A stretch of 64,000 nucleotides of DNA from Chelativorans sp. (GTDB taxonomy: Bacteria > Pseudomonadota > Alphaproteobacteria > Rhizobiales > Rhizobiaceae). The notes below the pieces were generated by a model. That model was not told where the DNA came from. It searched no databases and was given only the letters and a program-made list of their open reading frames with translations. Of the stretch, positions 33,463 to 43,997 are shown one piece after another. The first letter of the stretch is position 1; each line of letters begins with the position of its first letter. The translations under genes were made by a program, and so were the position numbers. The stretch lies in the NCBI RefSeq assembly GCF_031180965.1, contig NZ_JAPSLH010000002.1:124001-188000 (forward strand), read 5' to 3'.

Positions 33463-33585
33463 GCACGATGCTAAACATATTAATAAAATAGGTAGGGGCG
33501 GCGAGATGAAGCCTCGCCTTGCAGGCAGCAGGGGCTCATAAATGTGATCTTTCGGGGTGGCGCGCCGCGGCCAGCTTCCCGCGTG

Positions 33586-34146
33586 TCAGCCGCGGACCGC
33601 GCTTTTGGGACGGCCTCGCTGCTGCCCGCTGCTGAGCTGGCTGATCTCGGGGCTGAGCTCATTCTCGGGATAGACGATGGGAGGCAGCTTATCGAGCTCC
33701 TGCGCGAGTTCCTTCAGAAGCGACTGCAGGAGCTCCATCTTCTCCTCGCCGAAGACGCGCGTGATCTCGCCATAGATGCTCTCTGAATAGGGGGCCACCG
33801 CGTCGATCAGCATGTAGCCTTTGGGCGTGATCGAGACGAGCGTGCGGCGCAGGTCCTGCGGAACCGTGCTTCTTTTGACGAGGCCGCGCTCCTCCATGTC
33901 ATTGACGATGCGCGAGAGCGACGGCGCAAGAAGGCAGGTGGCTTCCGCGAGCGCCGTCACCTCCATTGCCTCCACAGAGCTGAGGGCGCGCAGCACGCGC
34001 CATTGCTGCTCCGTGATGTTGAAGAGCCGCAAGGAGGAGCGGAAGCGGTTCATCACGGCTTCGCGGGCGCGCAGCAGGGACATGGGAAGCGACCTGGAAA
34101 AGCTGCGCAGGCGCACTTTCACCCGCCCGCCAACTATCTCGCTCAT
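33586..34146 (-). CDS. MarR family regulator (HpaR-like)
   Basis: 186 residues from the ATG at 34146. Core: LLRAREAVMNRFRSSLRLFN, ITEQQWRVLRAL, a winged helix (AEATCLLAPSLSRIVNDMEE, then LRRTLVSITPKGYML). The spacing matches HpaR, the repressor of homoprotocatechuate meta-cleavage genes. It lies directly upstream of, and in the same direction as, the FAH-ligAB operon, so it is the likely repressor, released by an aromatic acid. Extension to 34251 is unsupported. Confidence 0.9.
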   Translation of the reverse strand: MSEIVGGRVKVRLRSFSRSLPMSLLRAREAVMNRFRSSLRLFNITEQQWRVLRALSSVEAMEVTALAEATCLLAPSLSRIVNDMEERGLVKRSTVPQDLRRTLVSITPKGYMLIDAVAPYSESIYGEITRVFGEEKMELLQSLLKELAQELDKLPPIVYPENELSPEISQLSSGQQRGRPKSAVRG

Positions 34147-34266
34147 CCGCTCTCTCTTTTTCTGCCGGGAGTTTGCAAAAGGATAGGCGCGTGCACGGAC
34201 GAGAGCAACGAAAAACCGGCTCTGGGCCAGCCGAAACAGCGCCAGGGGCAAAAAAACTTCACTTAT

Positions 34267-36396
<2,130 letters not shown>

Positions 36397-36439
36397 GTTG
36401 CCGCCGGGATTTTTCCCCGCCCCGTCTTCCCGGCCGCGG

Positions 36440-37357
36440 CTACTCCACCCGCTCGACCAGCGGATAGATGATCTGCCCGTCCTCCTCGCCGCGCGGGAAC
36501 TTCCCTTCCTGGCTTTCCTTCATGGCGAGCTTGTAGCCCGACGGGCTGGTGCCGATGTGGCGCTTGAACATGCGCGAGAAATAGTAGACGTCCGAATAGC
36601 CGACCAGCGCGGCCGTCTCTATCACGGCCTTGCCGCTGGCAAGCAGGTTCATCGCTCGTTCCATGCGCTTGAACTCCTGGAACTTCTTCGGGGTCCAGCC
36701 GATCTGCCGGCGGAATTCGCGCTTGAAATAATCGGGATTGTAAGGCGCGGCGGCAACCACGCGGTCGGCGATGTCGTCGTCGAGCGGATCGGCCGTGATC
36801 TGCGCGGCGGCCAGCATGATGGCGAGCGAGATGCCCTCTGCTCCGCCCATCGCCGCGGCGGTCTGCGTCTTCCAGGCGATGAAGGCATCCTCCAGGAACT
36901 CGATCAGGATGAACATGAAGAGATGGTGCTGCAGGAGCGTCGTCGAGGAGGCGGGCGCGATGGCGTGGTAGTAGCGCACCACCGGCTCGAGTATCTGCCA
37001 GCGCGAGAAGCGCACGGTCCTGTTGTACTCCATCTGCGACAGGAGGTCGTGCTTGCCGAAGAGGTCGAGCGTGAAATGCTGGGCGACGCCCGTATAGGCC
37101 TCGCCCGACGCGTGCCAGCCCACGAAGCGGCTGCCGGCCGGGATCAGCATGGCGTCCCCCGGCGTAAGCGTATAGGCCGCATCGTCCATGATGTAGCTGC
37201 CGCTGCCGCTGAGGCACACGACGAGGTCGTGCACCGTGTTCAACTTGTCGACGCGCCAAGTGGGCGAATGCTGCATTTTGATGGTCGAGCGCGTCAGCGT
37301 GAGCTTTAGGGCATTTTCGGGAATGCCCGCCAGCACGCCACCTTCTGTTTTGTCCAT
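36440..37357 (-). CDS. AraC family transcriptional regulator
   Basis: 305 residues from the ATG at 37357 (an upstream TTG at 37378 would add 7). N-terminal cupin (HDLVVCLSGSGSYIMDDAAY, TPGDAMLIPAGSRFVGWHA) and C-terminal HTH pair (NPDYFKREFRRQIGWTPKKF and AALVGYSDVYYFSRMFKRHI). Such proteins sense sugars. Divergent from the ABC operon 37600-41810 with GH105, so probably its activator. Confidence 0.92.
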   Translation of the reverse strand: MDKTEGGVLAGIPENALKLTLTRSTIKMQHSPTWRVDKLNTVHDLVVCLSGSGSYIMDDAAYTLTPGDAMLIPAGSRFVGWHASGEAYTGVAQHFTLDLFGKHDLLSQMEYNRTVRFSRWQILEPVVRYYHAIAPASSTTLLQHHLFMFILIEFLEDAFIAWKTQTAAAMGGAEGISLAIMLAAAQITADPLDDDIADRVVAAAPYNPDYFKREFRRQIGWTPKKFQEFKRMERAMNLLASGKAVIETAALVGYSDVYYFSRMFKRHIGTSPSGYKLAMKESQEGKFPRGEEDGQIIYPLVERVE

Positions 37358-37459
37358 CCTTTTTTCCGGATTCGTCAATTCTAAACCGGGTCCTCCGGCA
37401 GGATAGTAGCTTCATCCATTGCGGCAAAGCGCGAAATCGCGCGGTTCTGGGAGGAATTG

Positions 37460-37600
37460 ATGGCCGCCGACCGGGATTCGGCCTCATGGCCGAAAGCGGC
37501 CAGTGCCATCCGGCAAAGCCACATGCATCATTTCGCAGGTACCGAAATCCTGAAGGCCGGCACAGGCGCGCTCACCCCCGCCGCGGGAGTGGCTGGCTGA
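37460..37600 (+). CDS. Small ORF (46 aa) coupled to the ABC permease, possible leader
   Basis: Begins with ATG at 37460 behind a strong GGGAGGAATTG ribosome site and ends in TGATG, its stop overlapping the permease start at 37600 by one base. The peptide starts MAADRDSASWPKAASAIRQS and is not hydrophobic; I do not recognise it. The strong translation signal and exact coupling suggest a translated leader that hands ribosomes to the permease. It could also be a chance frame. Confidence 0.4.
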   Translation: MAADRDSASWPKAASAIRQSHMHHFAGTEILKAGTGALTPAAGVAG

Positions 37601-38484
37601 TGGGCGGCGACAGCAGATATCTGGGCCTGGTCTATATCTCGCCCTATGTCGCCGGGCTCTTGATCTTCACGGCGATCCCCTTCGTCGCCTCCTTCTATCT
37701 GAGCTTCACCGACTACAACCTGATCAACGCGCCGCGCTGGTCCGGCCTCGACAACTATGTCGAGCTTGCCACACGCGACCGCACCTTCAGGAAGTCGCTG
37801 TCGGTGACGCTTCTCTACGTCTTCATGACGGTGCCGCTGAAGCTCGCCTTCGCGCTCTTCATCGCATACATCCTGAACTACCGGCTGAAATTCATAAACT
37901 TCTTCCGCACCGCCTACTACGTGCCGTCGATCCTCGGCGGATCGATCGCCGTGGCGGTGCTCTGGCGCTATATCTTCGCCGACCAGGGCCTGGTGAACAT
38001 GGTGATCACGGGTCTCGGCGGCGAGCCGGTCAACTGGTTCGGCGACCCGAACAACGCGCTCTTCACGATCACGCTTCTGCGGCTGTGGCAGTTCGGCTCG
38101 GCCATGGTGATCTTCCTCGCCGCACTGCAGAGCATCGACAAGACGCTCTATGAGGCCGCGTCCATAGACGGCGCCGGCAAGTGGCACACCTTCTTCTACA
38201 TCACCCTGCCGCTGATCACGCCGGTGATCTTCTTCAACCTGGTGATGCAGATGGTCCAGGCCTTCCAGGAGTTCAACGGGCCTTATGTGATCACCGCCGG
38301 CGGGCCGCTGAAAGCGACCTATCTGCTCCCCCTCTATATCTATGAGGAAGCCTTTCACAAATTCGACATGGGATACGCGTCCGCGCTCGCCTGGGTGCTG
38401 TTCGCCATCATCATGGTGCTGACGCTGATCGCCTTCTGGTCGTCGCGGCACTGGGTCTACTACGCCGGGGACAAGAGAAGCTGA
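37600..38484 (+). CDS. Sugar ABC transporter permease (MalF/UgpA type)
   Basis: 294 residues from the ATG at 37600, with six membrane helices (first at YLGLVYISPYVAGLLIFTAI) and the EAA loop (KTLYEAASIDGAGKWHTFFY). Chosen start is coupled to the small upstream frame and has GGGAG 10 bases before it. First membrane component of a complete importer (two permeases, ATPase, binding protein). Stop overlaps the next start by TGATG. Confidence 0.93.
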   Translation: MGGDSRYLGLVYISPYVAGLLIFTAIPFVASFYLSFTDYNLINAPRWSGLDNYVELATRDRTFRKSLSVTLLYVFMTVPLKLAFALFIAYILNYRLKFINFFRTAYYVPSILGGSIAVAVLWRYIFADQGLVNMVITGLGGEPVNWFGDPNNALFTITLLRLWQFGSAMVIFLAALQSIDKTLYEAASIDGAGKWHTFFYITLPLITPVIFFNLVMQMVQAFQEFNGPYVITAGGPLKATYLLPLYIYEEAFHKFDMGYASALAWVLFAIIMVLTLIAFWSSRHWVYYAGDKRS

Positions 38485-39389
38485 TGGCCGAGCAAGCTGC
38501 AATCGCCTCCCCGCGCGACGTCGACATCGACCGGACGCTTGCTGAAGGGCGCCGCATCCACGCAGTCTCCTCCGCGGTCCGCTACGCGGTGCTCGCGGCG
38601 GTGGGGTTCATCATGCTCTACCCGCTGATTTGGCTGATCGGCGCCTCCTTCAAGACCAATGCCGAGATCTTCTCCAACCCCGGTTTCATCCCGCTCAATC
38701 CGACCCTCGACGGCTATATCAGGGGCTGGCAGACCTCCACGCCATACACCTTCGCCACGTTCTTCTGGAACACATTCCTGATCATCCTGCCCAAGACGAT
38801 CGGCACCGCGATCTCCTGCACGGCGGTCGCCTACGGCTTCGCGCGCTTCGATTTTCCGGGCAAGCGCATCCTCTTCGCGAGCCTCATCGCCACACTGCTC
38901 CTGCCCAATGTGGTGACGCGCATCCCGCAATATCTGCTCTTCCGCGACATGGGCTGGCTCGACACGTTCCTGCCGCTCTGGGTGCCCTCTGCCCTGGCGG
39001 GGGACGCCTTCTTTGTCTTCATGCTGGTGCAGTTCCTGCGCGCCATCCCGCGCGACATGGAGGAAGCTGCCCGCGTCGACGGCGCCAACACGTGGCAGAC
39101 GCTGCTTTTCATCGTGGTGCCCATGCTGGCGCCGGCGCTGATCTCGGTCTGCCTGTTCCAGTTCATGTGGACCATGAACGATTTCCTCGGCCCTCTCATC
39201 TACCTGTCCTCGGTCGACAAATATCCGGTGTCCCTGGCGCTGAAACTGTCGATCGACACGACCGAGGCATTCCAGTGGAACAGCATCCTGGCCATGTCGG
39301 TGCTGGCGCTCGTTCCCTCGCTCACCGTGTTCTTCCTCGCCCAGAAATACTTCATCGAGGGCATCTCCACCGGCGGACTGAAGGGATAG
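38484..39389 (+). CDS. Carbohydrate ABC transporter permease (MalG type)
   Basis: 301 residues: a cytoplasmic N-terminus of about 35 residues, six membrane helices, and the EAA loop (DMEEAARVDGANTWQTLLFI). The C-terminus ends in the usual QKYFIEGISTGGLKG. Partner of the 37600 permease; ATPase gene follows after 5 bp. Confidence 0.95.
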   Translation: MAEQAAIASPRDVDIDRTLAEGRRIHAVSSAVRYAVLAAVGFIMLYPLIWLIGASFKTNAEIFSNPGFIPLNPTLDGYIRGWQTSTPYTFATFFWNTFLIILPKTIGTAISCTAVAYGFARFDFPGKRILFASLIATLLLPNVVTRIPQYLLFRDMGWLDTFLPLWVPSALAGDAFFVFMLVQFLRAIPRDMEEAARVDGANTWQTLLFIVVPMLAPALISVCLFQFMWTMNDFLGPLIYLSSVDKYPVSLALKLSIDTTEAFQWNSILAMSVLALVPSLTVFFLAQKYFIEGISTGGLKG

Positions 39390-39394
39390 GAATC

Positions 39395-40546
39395 ATGGCC
39401 CGGCTGCAGATCAGGAACCTCGAAAAGGTCTACGGAAACGCCTTCAAGGCCGTGCACGGCATCAGCCTCGACGTGAACGACGGCGAGTTCATGGTGCTCG
39501 TCGGCCCGTCGGGCTGCGCCAAGTCCACGACGCTCAGGATGATCGCCGGCCTGGAGACCATTACCGGCGGCGAGATCCGCATTGGCGAGCGCGTGGTCAA
39601 CAACCTGGCGCCGGGCCAGCGCGGCGTTTCGATGGTGTTCCAGAATTACGCGCTCTACCCGCATATGAAGGTGCGCAACAATCTCGCCTTCAGCCTGAAG
39701 CTCAAGCGCCGGCCCAAGCCCGAGATCGAGGATGCGACCCGCGCGGTGGCCGGCATCCTGGAGATCGGCGAATTGCTCGAGCGGCTTCCGAAGCAGCTTT
39801 CCGGCGGCCAGGCCCAGCGCGTCGCTGTCGGCCGGGCGCTGATCAAGAAGCCCGACATCTTCCTGTTCGACGAGCCGCTATCCAATCTCGACGCAAAGCT
39901 GCGCGCTTCGATGCGCGTGCGCATCACTGACCTGCACAAGCGTCTCAAGCAGGACGGGCTTTCCTCGACCGTGGTCTACGTCACCCATGACCAGACAGAG
40001 GCGATGACCATGGGCGACCGCATCTGCGTGATGAAGGACGGCCGCATCATGCAGGTCGCCGATCCCGTCACGCTTTACAACCGCCCGGAGAACACCTTCG
40101 TGGCCGGCTTCATCGGCAGCCCGGAAATGAACCTTGTCGACGGGAGCCTTGCCAGAAACGGCAGCCTGCGGATCAACATCGCCGGCCAGACGCTCGCCTT
40201 CGGCGAGGATCTGGCCAGCCGCCTCACAGCGCGCGACGGCGAAGCCGTGACGGTGGGAATCCGACCGCAGCATTTTTCAATCGCGGGGCGGGGCGAGGAT
40301 AACGCGCTCGAGGGCCGCGTGTCGCATCTAGAGTTCATGGGCCACGAGGTCTACCTCCATGTGGAGGTGGGCGGGGCGCGTCTGGTCGTCGTCGTACCGT
40401 CCGACCGCTACGACCCCGCCGATATTGCCGACGAGCGCATCAGGCTGAAGCCGCGCGAGGAAGCGGTCCATGTGTTCGATCGGGAGACAGGCACCAATGT
40501 GAGTCTCTCGGCGACAACCGGAAACGCAAGCAAACTGGGAGGATAA
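39395..40546 (+). CDS. Sugar ABC transporter ATP-binding protein (UgpC/MsmK/MalK type)
   Basis: 383 residues from the ATG at 39395. Signature LSGGQAQRVAVGRALI, Walker [16 protein letters not shown], switch VTHDQTEAMTMG and a TOBE domain typical of CUT1 ATPases. Walker A reads GPSGCAKST instead of GPSGCGKST: the Gly before the catalytic Lys is Ala. The Lys and Ser/Thr that hold phosphate and Mg are kept, so it is probably active. It is the only CUT1 ATPase between 37 and 56 kb and may serve the two importers there that lack one. Confidence 0.94.
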   Translation: MARLQIRNLEKVYGNAFKAVHGISLDVNDGEFMVLVGPSGCAKSTTLRMIAGLETITGGEIRIGERVVNNLAPGQRGVSMVFQNYALYPHMKVRNNLAFSLKLKRRPKPEIEDATRAVAGILEIGELLERLPKQLSGGQAQRVAVGRALIKKPDIFLFDEPLSNLDAKLRASMRVRITDLHKRLKQDGLSSTVVYVTHDQTEAMTMGDRICVMKDGRIMQVADPVTLYNRPENTFVAGFIGSPEMNLVDGSLARNGSLRINIAGQTLAFGEDLASRLTARDGEAVTVGIRPQHFSIAGRGEDNALEGRVSHLEFMGHEVYLHVEVGGARLVVVVPSDRYDPADIADERIRLKPREEAVHVFDRETGTNVSLSATTGNASKLGG

Positions 40547-40547
40547 G

Positions 40548-41810
40548 ATGAGGAATACGGCGACGGCACTGGGCGTCATCATGACGCTCGGGCTTGCAGC
40601 GGGCGCGGCGGAGGCGGCAAGCCTGCGGATGTCCTGGTGGGGCGGCGACAGCCGCCACGTAGCTACACAGGAGGCGCTGAAGGTCTGCGGCGAGAAGCAC
40701 GGCCATACGATCCAGCCGGAATTTACGGGCTGGACAGGGCACCAGGAGAAAGTGACGACGCAGCTTGCCGGCGGCACCGAGGCCGACATCATGCAGATAA
40801 ACTGGCCGTGGCTGCCGCTGTTTTCGCTCGACGGGTCCGGTTTTGCGGATCTCAACGAGTACAAGCACATCATCGATCTGAGCCAGTGGCCGGAGGAGCA
40901 GCTCCAGGCCGGCGTGATGAACGGCAAGCTCAATGGCTTGCCCATCTCGACTACGGGCCGCGTCTTCTTCTTCAACAAGACGACATTCGAGAAGGCAGGG
41001 CTTTCGCTGCCGGCCTCTTGGGAAGAGCTCATCGCCGCGGCACCCGTATTCAAGGAAAAGCTGGGCGCTGACTACTATCCCTTCCATGCGGCCGATCTGA
41101 ACGCGCTCCTCATCATCTCCCTGGTAACGACGCAGATGACGGGCAAGGACCTGATCGATCCGGCCACCAAACAGGTGAGCTGGACACCGGAGGAGCTGCA
41201 GAAGGGGATCGAGTTCTATCAGCGCCTGGTCGACCAAGGCGTGGTTCGGCCGTGGAAGGAGTGGGCTTCGGAAGGCGAGGTCCAGCTTGACCAGCTTCCC
41301 ATGTGGTCAGAAGGAAGAATTGCCGGCTCCTACGAGTGGGACTCCACATACACGCAGTTTGCCGATCCGCTGCAGGAGGGACAGGAGCTCCTTCCGGTAA
41401 AGCTCCTGAAGGTCGACGGCGCAGTGACAGAGGGCGTCTACCGCAAGCCCTCCATGGTCTTCTCCATCTCCACGCGCAGCAAGGACCCGGAAGCGGCGGC
41501 GCAGATCGTCAACTGCCTGCTGAACGAGCCGGAGGGAATCATGGCGCTGCGTGATACAAGGGGCATACCGACGAGCCGCGTCGCCGCGCAAATGCTTGCC
41601 GAGAACGGGGCAATCCCGGAGAGCCTGATCGAGGCGCACAAATTCGTCATGGAGGCCGAAGGCCCGGCTGTGTCGCCGTTCAACGAGCATCCGGAAATCC
41701 GCGAGATCTTCGAGGGTACGCTGGAATCCTTCGCCTATGGTCAGACCTCGGCGGCCGATGCCGCCACGGAGATTATCGACGGCATCAACGGGGTGCTTGA
41801 AGAATTCTAA
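40548..41810 (+). CDS. ABC transporter substrate-binding protein (family 1)
   Basis: 420 residues; signal peptide cleaved near GAAEAAS (about 24). The mature domain starts LRMSWWGGDSRHVATQEALK and continues with FTGWTGHQEKVTTQLAGGTE, typical of oligosaccharide-binding proteins of the CUT1 group. It begins 1 bp after the ATPase stop (GGGAGGATAAG site). The adjacent GH105 gene suggests that it captures an unsaturated galacturonyl-rhamnose disaccharide; this is inferred. Confidence 0.93.
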   Translation: MRNTATALGVIMTLGLAAGAAEAASLRMSWWGGDSRHVATQEALKVCGEKHGHTIQPEFTGWTGHQEKVTTQLAGGTEADIMQINWPWLPLFSLDGSGFADLNEYKHIIDLSQWPEEQLQAGVMNGKLNGLPISTTGRVFFFNKTTFEKAGLSLPASWEELIAAAPVFKEKLGADYYPFHAADLNALLIISLVTTQMTGKDLIDPATKQVSWTPEELQKGIEFYQRLVDQGVVRPWKEWASEGEVQLDQLPMWSEGRIAGSYEWDSTYTQFADPLQEGQELLPVKLLKVDGAVTEGVYRKPSMVFSISTRSKDPEAAAQIVNCLLNEPEGIMALRDTRGIPTSRVAAQMLAENGAIPESLIEAHKFVMEAEGPAVSPFNEHPEIREIFEGTLESFAYGQTSAADAATEIIDGINGVLEEF

Positions 41811-41817
41811 GACCAAA

Positions 41818-41843
41818 GCGGCAGCTGGACCTCCGGCTGCCGC
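41818..41843 (+). promoter_or_regulatory. Hairpin between binding protein and GH105 genes
   Basis: GCGGCAGC-tggacctccg-GCTGCCGC, an 8-bp stem starting 7 bp after the binding-protein stop. No U-tract; likely an mRNA 3'-end stabiliser or partial attenuator. Confidence 0.55.
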
Positions 41844-41909
41844 CCCTCCAAGGATTTGTGGACCGGATCAGAGAAACCGGCCGGGCCGATTGTGTCTGGG
41901 CTCGGACTG

Positions 41910-43112
41910 ATGCGGCTCCAGCCTGGTTTGAGTAGTGCTTCAAAGATTACCCTCCGCCCCCGGGTTTTGCACATGCTGATGGACTATTTCGAGAGCTACG
42001 TGTCCGCCTACAGCCCCTATAAAGGCGGCGCCTGGTGCTACGAGGATGGCTGCATCTATCGCGGCCTCGCCCTTCTGCACCTGGCGACCGGCGAGGAGCG
42101 CTGGGCGGCACATCTGAAGCGGCTGGTGGACGCGCAGGTCTCCCCCCGCGGCGAACTCGCCGGCTACTCCATCCAGGAATTCAACATCGACAACATCCTC
42201 TCCGGCCGCGCGCTGATCTATCTTTATCGGCTGACAGGCGAGGAAAAATATCTGCTTGGCGCGCAACTTCTGGCCCGCCAGCTTGCCGCGCATCCGCGCA
42301 CGAAATCACGCGTCTATTGGCACAAGAAGATCTATCCGTGGCAGGTCTGGCTGGACGGGCTTTATATGGGGCTTCCGTTCCAGATCGAATACGGCCAGCT
42401 CACCGGCGAGGATGCGCTGGTGGAGGACGCCCTTGCACAGATCCACACGGCCCTGTGCCTGACCCATGTGGCCGAAGCCGGCCTTTATGCCCATGGTTAT
42501 GATGAAAGCCGCAGTCAGAAATGGGCCGACCCGTTCACCGGGCGCTCGCCATCACATTGGGGCCGGGCGCTCGGCTGGCTGTCCATGGCCCTGGTCGACA
42601 TTGCCGAGCTTGTTGGGAAGAAGGGCGCGGCCCAGGCTGGAATAGCCGAGGAGACGACCGCATTGCTGCGGCGCCTGGTGCAACTTCGCACGCAAAATGC
42701 CATGTGGCTGCAGGTGATCGACCGGCCCGAGCTGCCCGGCAATTATGCGGAGAGCTCGGCGACGGCGATGTTGGCCTACGCACTCATCAAGGCGGGCCGG
42801 CTGGATGGTTCCGGCGAGTTTCTCGCGGCCGGCCGGGAGAGCCTGCAAGCGCTCGCGCAGGGCCGCCTTGTGAAAGGCAAGGACGGCAAGGCCCATCTGA
42901 CCGGCATTTGCCAGGTGGCCGGACTGGGCGGCTTTTCCGGCACCTATCGCGACGGCAGCGCCGGCTATTACCTGACGGAGCCCGTGGTGGATGACGACGC
43001 CAAAGGCGTCGGACCGCTGATGATGGCCAAGGCCGAAGCGCTACGCGCGGCGAAGAAACAGGAAGCGTTGCGGCAGCCGGATGCCAACGCCGCCTTTGGT
43101 ACGCCTGCCTAG
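41910..43112 (+). CDS. Glycoside hydrolase family 88/105 (unsaturated rhamnogalacturonyl hydrolase type)
   Basis: 400 residues from the ATG at 41910; an in-frame TTG at 41856 would add 18. The (alpha/alpha)6 barrel of GH105 is recognised from the WCYEDGCIYRGLALLH region, VWLDGLYMGLPF (candidate catalytic Asp149), the GYDESRSQKWADP loop and SPSHWGRALGWLSMALVD. These enzymes hydrate the 4,5-double bond of an unsaturated galacturonyl residue and free rhamnose from pectin fragments. No signal peptide, so it acts in the cytoplasm on imported disaccharide. Start is uncertain because no good ribosome site is visible. Confidence 0.88.
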   Translation: MRLQPGLSSASKITLRPRVLHMLMDYFESYVSAYSPYKGGAWCYEDGCIYRGLALLHLATGEERWAAHLKRLVDAQVSPRGELAGYSIQEFNIDNILSGRALIYLYRLTGEEKYLLGAQLLARQLAAHPRTKSRVYWHKKIYPWQVWLDGLYMGLPFQIEYGQLTGEDALVEDALAQIHTALCLTHVAEAGLYAHGYDESRSQKWADPFTGRSPSHWGRALGWLSMALVDIAELVGKKGAAQAGIAEETTALLRRLVQLRTQNAMWLQVIDRPELPGNYAESSATAMLAYALIKAGRLDGSGEFLAAGRESLQALAQGRLVKGKDGKAHLTGICQVAGLGGFSGTYRDGSAGYYLTEPVVDDDAKGVGPLMMAKAEALRAAKKQEALRQPDANAAFGTPA

Positions 43113-43148
43113 GAGACGCCGGACCGGAAAGGAACAGGTCAATTTTCC

Positions 43149-43997
43149 TCAGGCTTTGACCGCACCGGCCGTCAAACCTGCAATGATGTGCTTTTGCGCA
43201 AGCAGGAAGGCGATCACCGTTGGCGCGATGGTGAGGGTGATGAAAGCCAGGATCAGGTGCCAGTCGGTGGAATACTCGCCGCGATAGACCATGATGCCGA
43301 GCGGCCAGGGATATTTCTCCTCCGTATTGAGCATGATGAGCGGGACGATATAGCTGTTCCAGCTGCCGACGAAGGAGATGATGCCGACCGTGGCGATCAT
43401 CGGCCGCGAGAGCGGCAGGGTGACATGCCAGAAGAAGCGGATATAACCGCAGCCGTCGACAAAAGCGGCGTCGAACAGCTCCGAGGGCAGGTTTCGGAAA
43501 TAGTTGCGGAAGAGAAGGATGCTGACCGCCAGGCCGAAGGCCACCTGGGGCAGGACGACGCCCCAGTAAGTGTCGAGGAGCCCCAGATCGCGGATGCGGA
43601 TGAAGAGCGGCAGGATGGCCGTCGCGGCCGGGAACATCAGCCCGATGAGGAAGTAGTTGACCAGCGCGTTGGCGCCGAAGAATTTCACATGGGCAAGGGC
43701 GAAGGCCGCCATCGACGCCACGATGATGGTGAGGCTCACCGTCAGCAACGCGATCAGCAGAGAATTGCCCATCTGGCGCCAATAGCGCTGACTGAAGAGT
43801 ATGTCGGTGTAGTTCTGCACCTGCCATTCGCCGGGCAGGCCGAACGGGTTCGTCCGCAGGTCGCCGAGCGTCTTGAAGCCGCCCAGCACGGTGGTGACCA
43901 GCGGTATCAGCACGAGCGCCGCCACAATGAGAAGCGAGGCGTAGAGATAGACGCGCGTGGCGACCGTGACGGGGACTGCCGAGCCTGTGTCAGTCAT
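43149..43997 (-). CDS. Carbohydrate ABC transporter permease (MalG type)
   Basis: 282 residues, six helices (first at LYASLLIVAALVLIPLVTTV), EAA loop (ELFDAAFVDGCGYIRFFWHV), and C-terminal QKHIIAGLTAGAVKA. It converges with the GH105 gene. Last gene of an importer operon that has no ATPase gene of its own. Start overlaps the preceding stop by 8 bp. Confidence 0.94.
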   Translation of the reverse strand: MTDTGSAVPVTVATRVYLYASLLIVAALVLIPLVTTVLGGFKTLGDLRTNPFGLPGEWQVQNYTDILFSQRYWRQMGNSLLIALLTVSLTIIVASMAAFALAHVKFFGANALVNYFLIGLMFPAATAILPLFIRIRDLGLLDTYWGVVLPQVAFGLAVSILLFRNYFRNLPSELFDAAFVDGCGYIRFFWHVTLPLSRPMIATVGIISFVGSWNSYIVPLIMLNTEEKYPWPLGIMVYRGEYSTDWHLILAFITLTIAPTVIAFLLAQKHIIAGLTAGAVKA

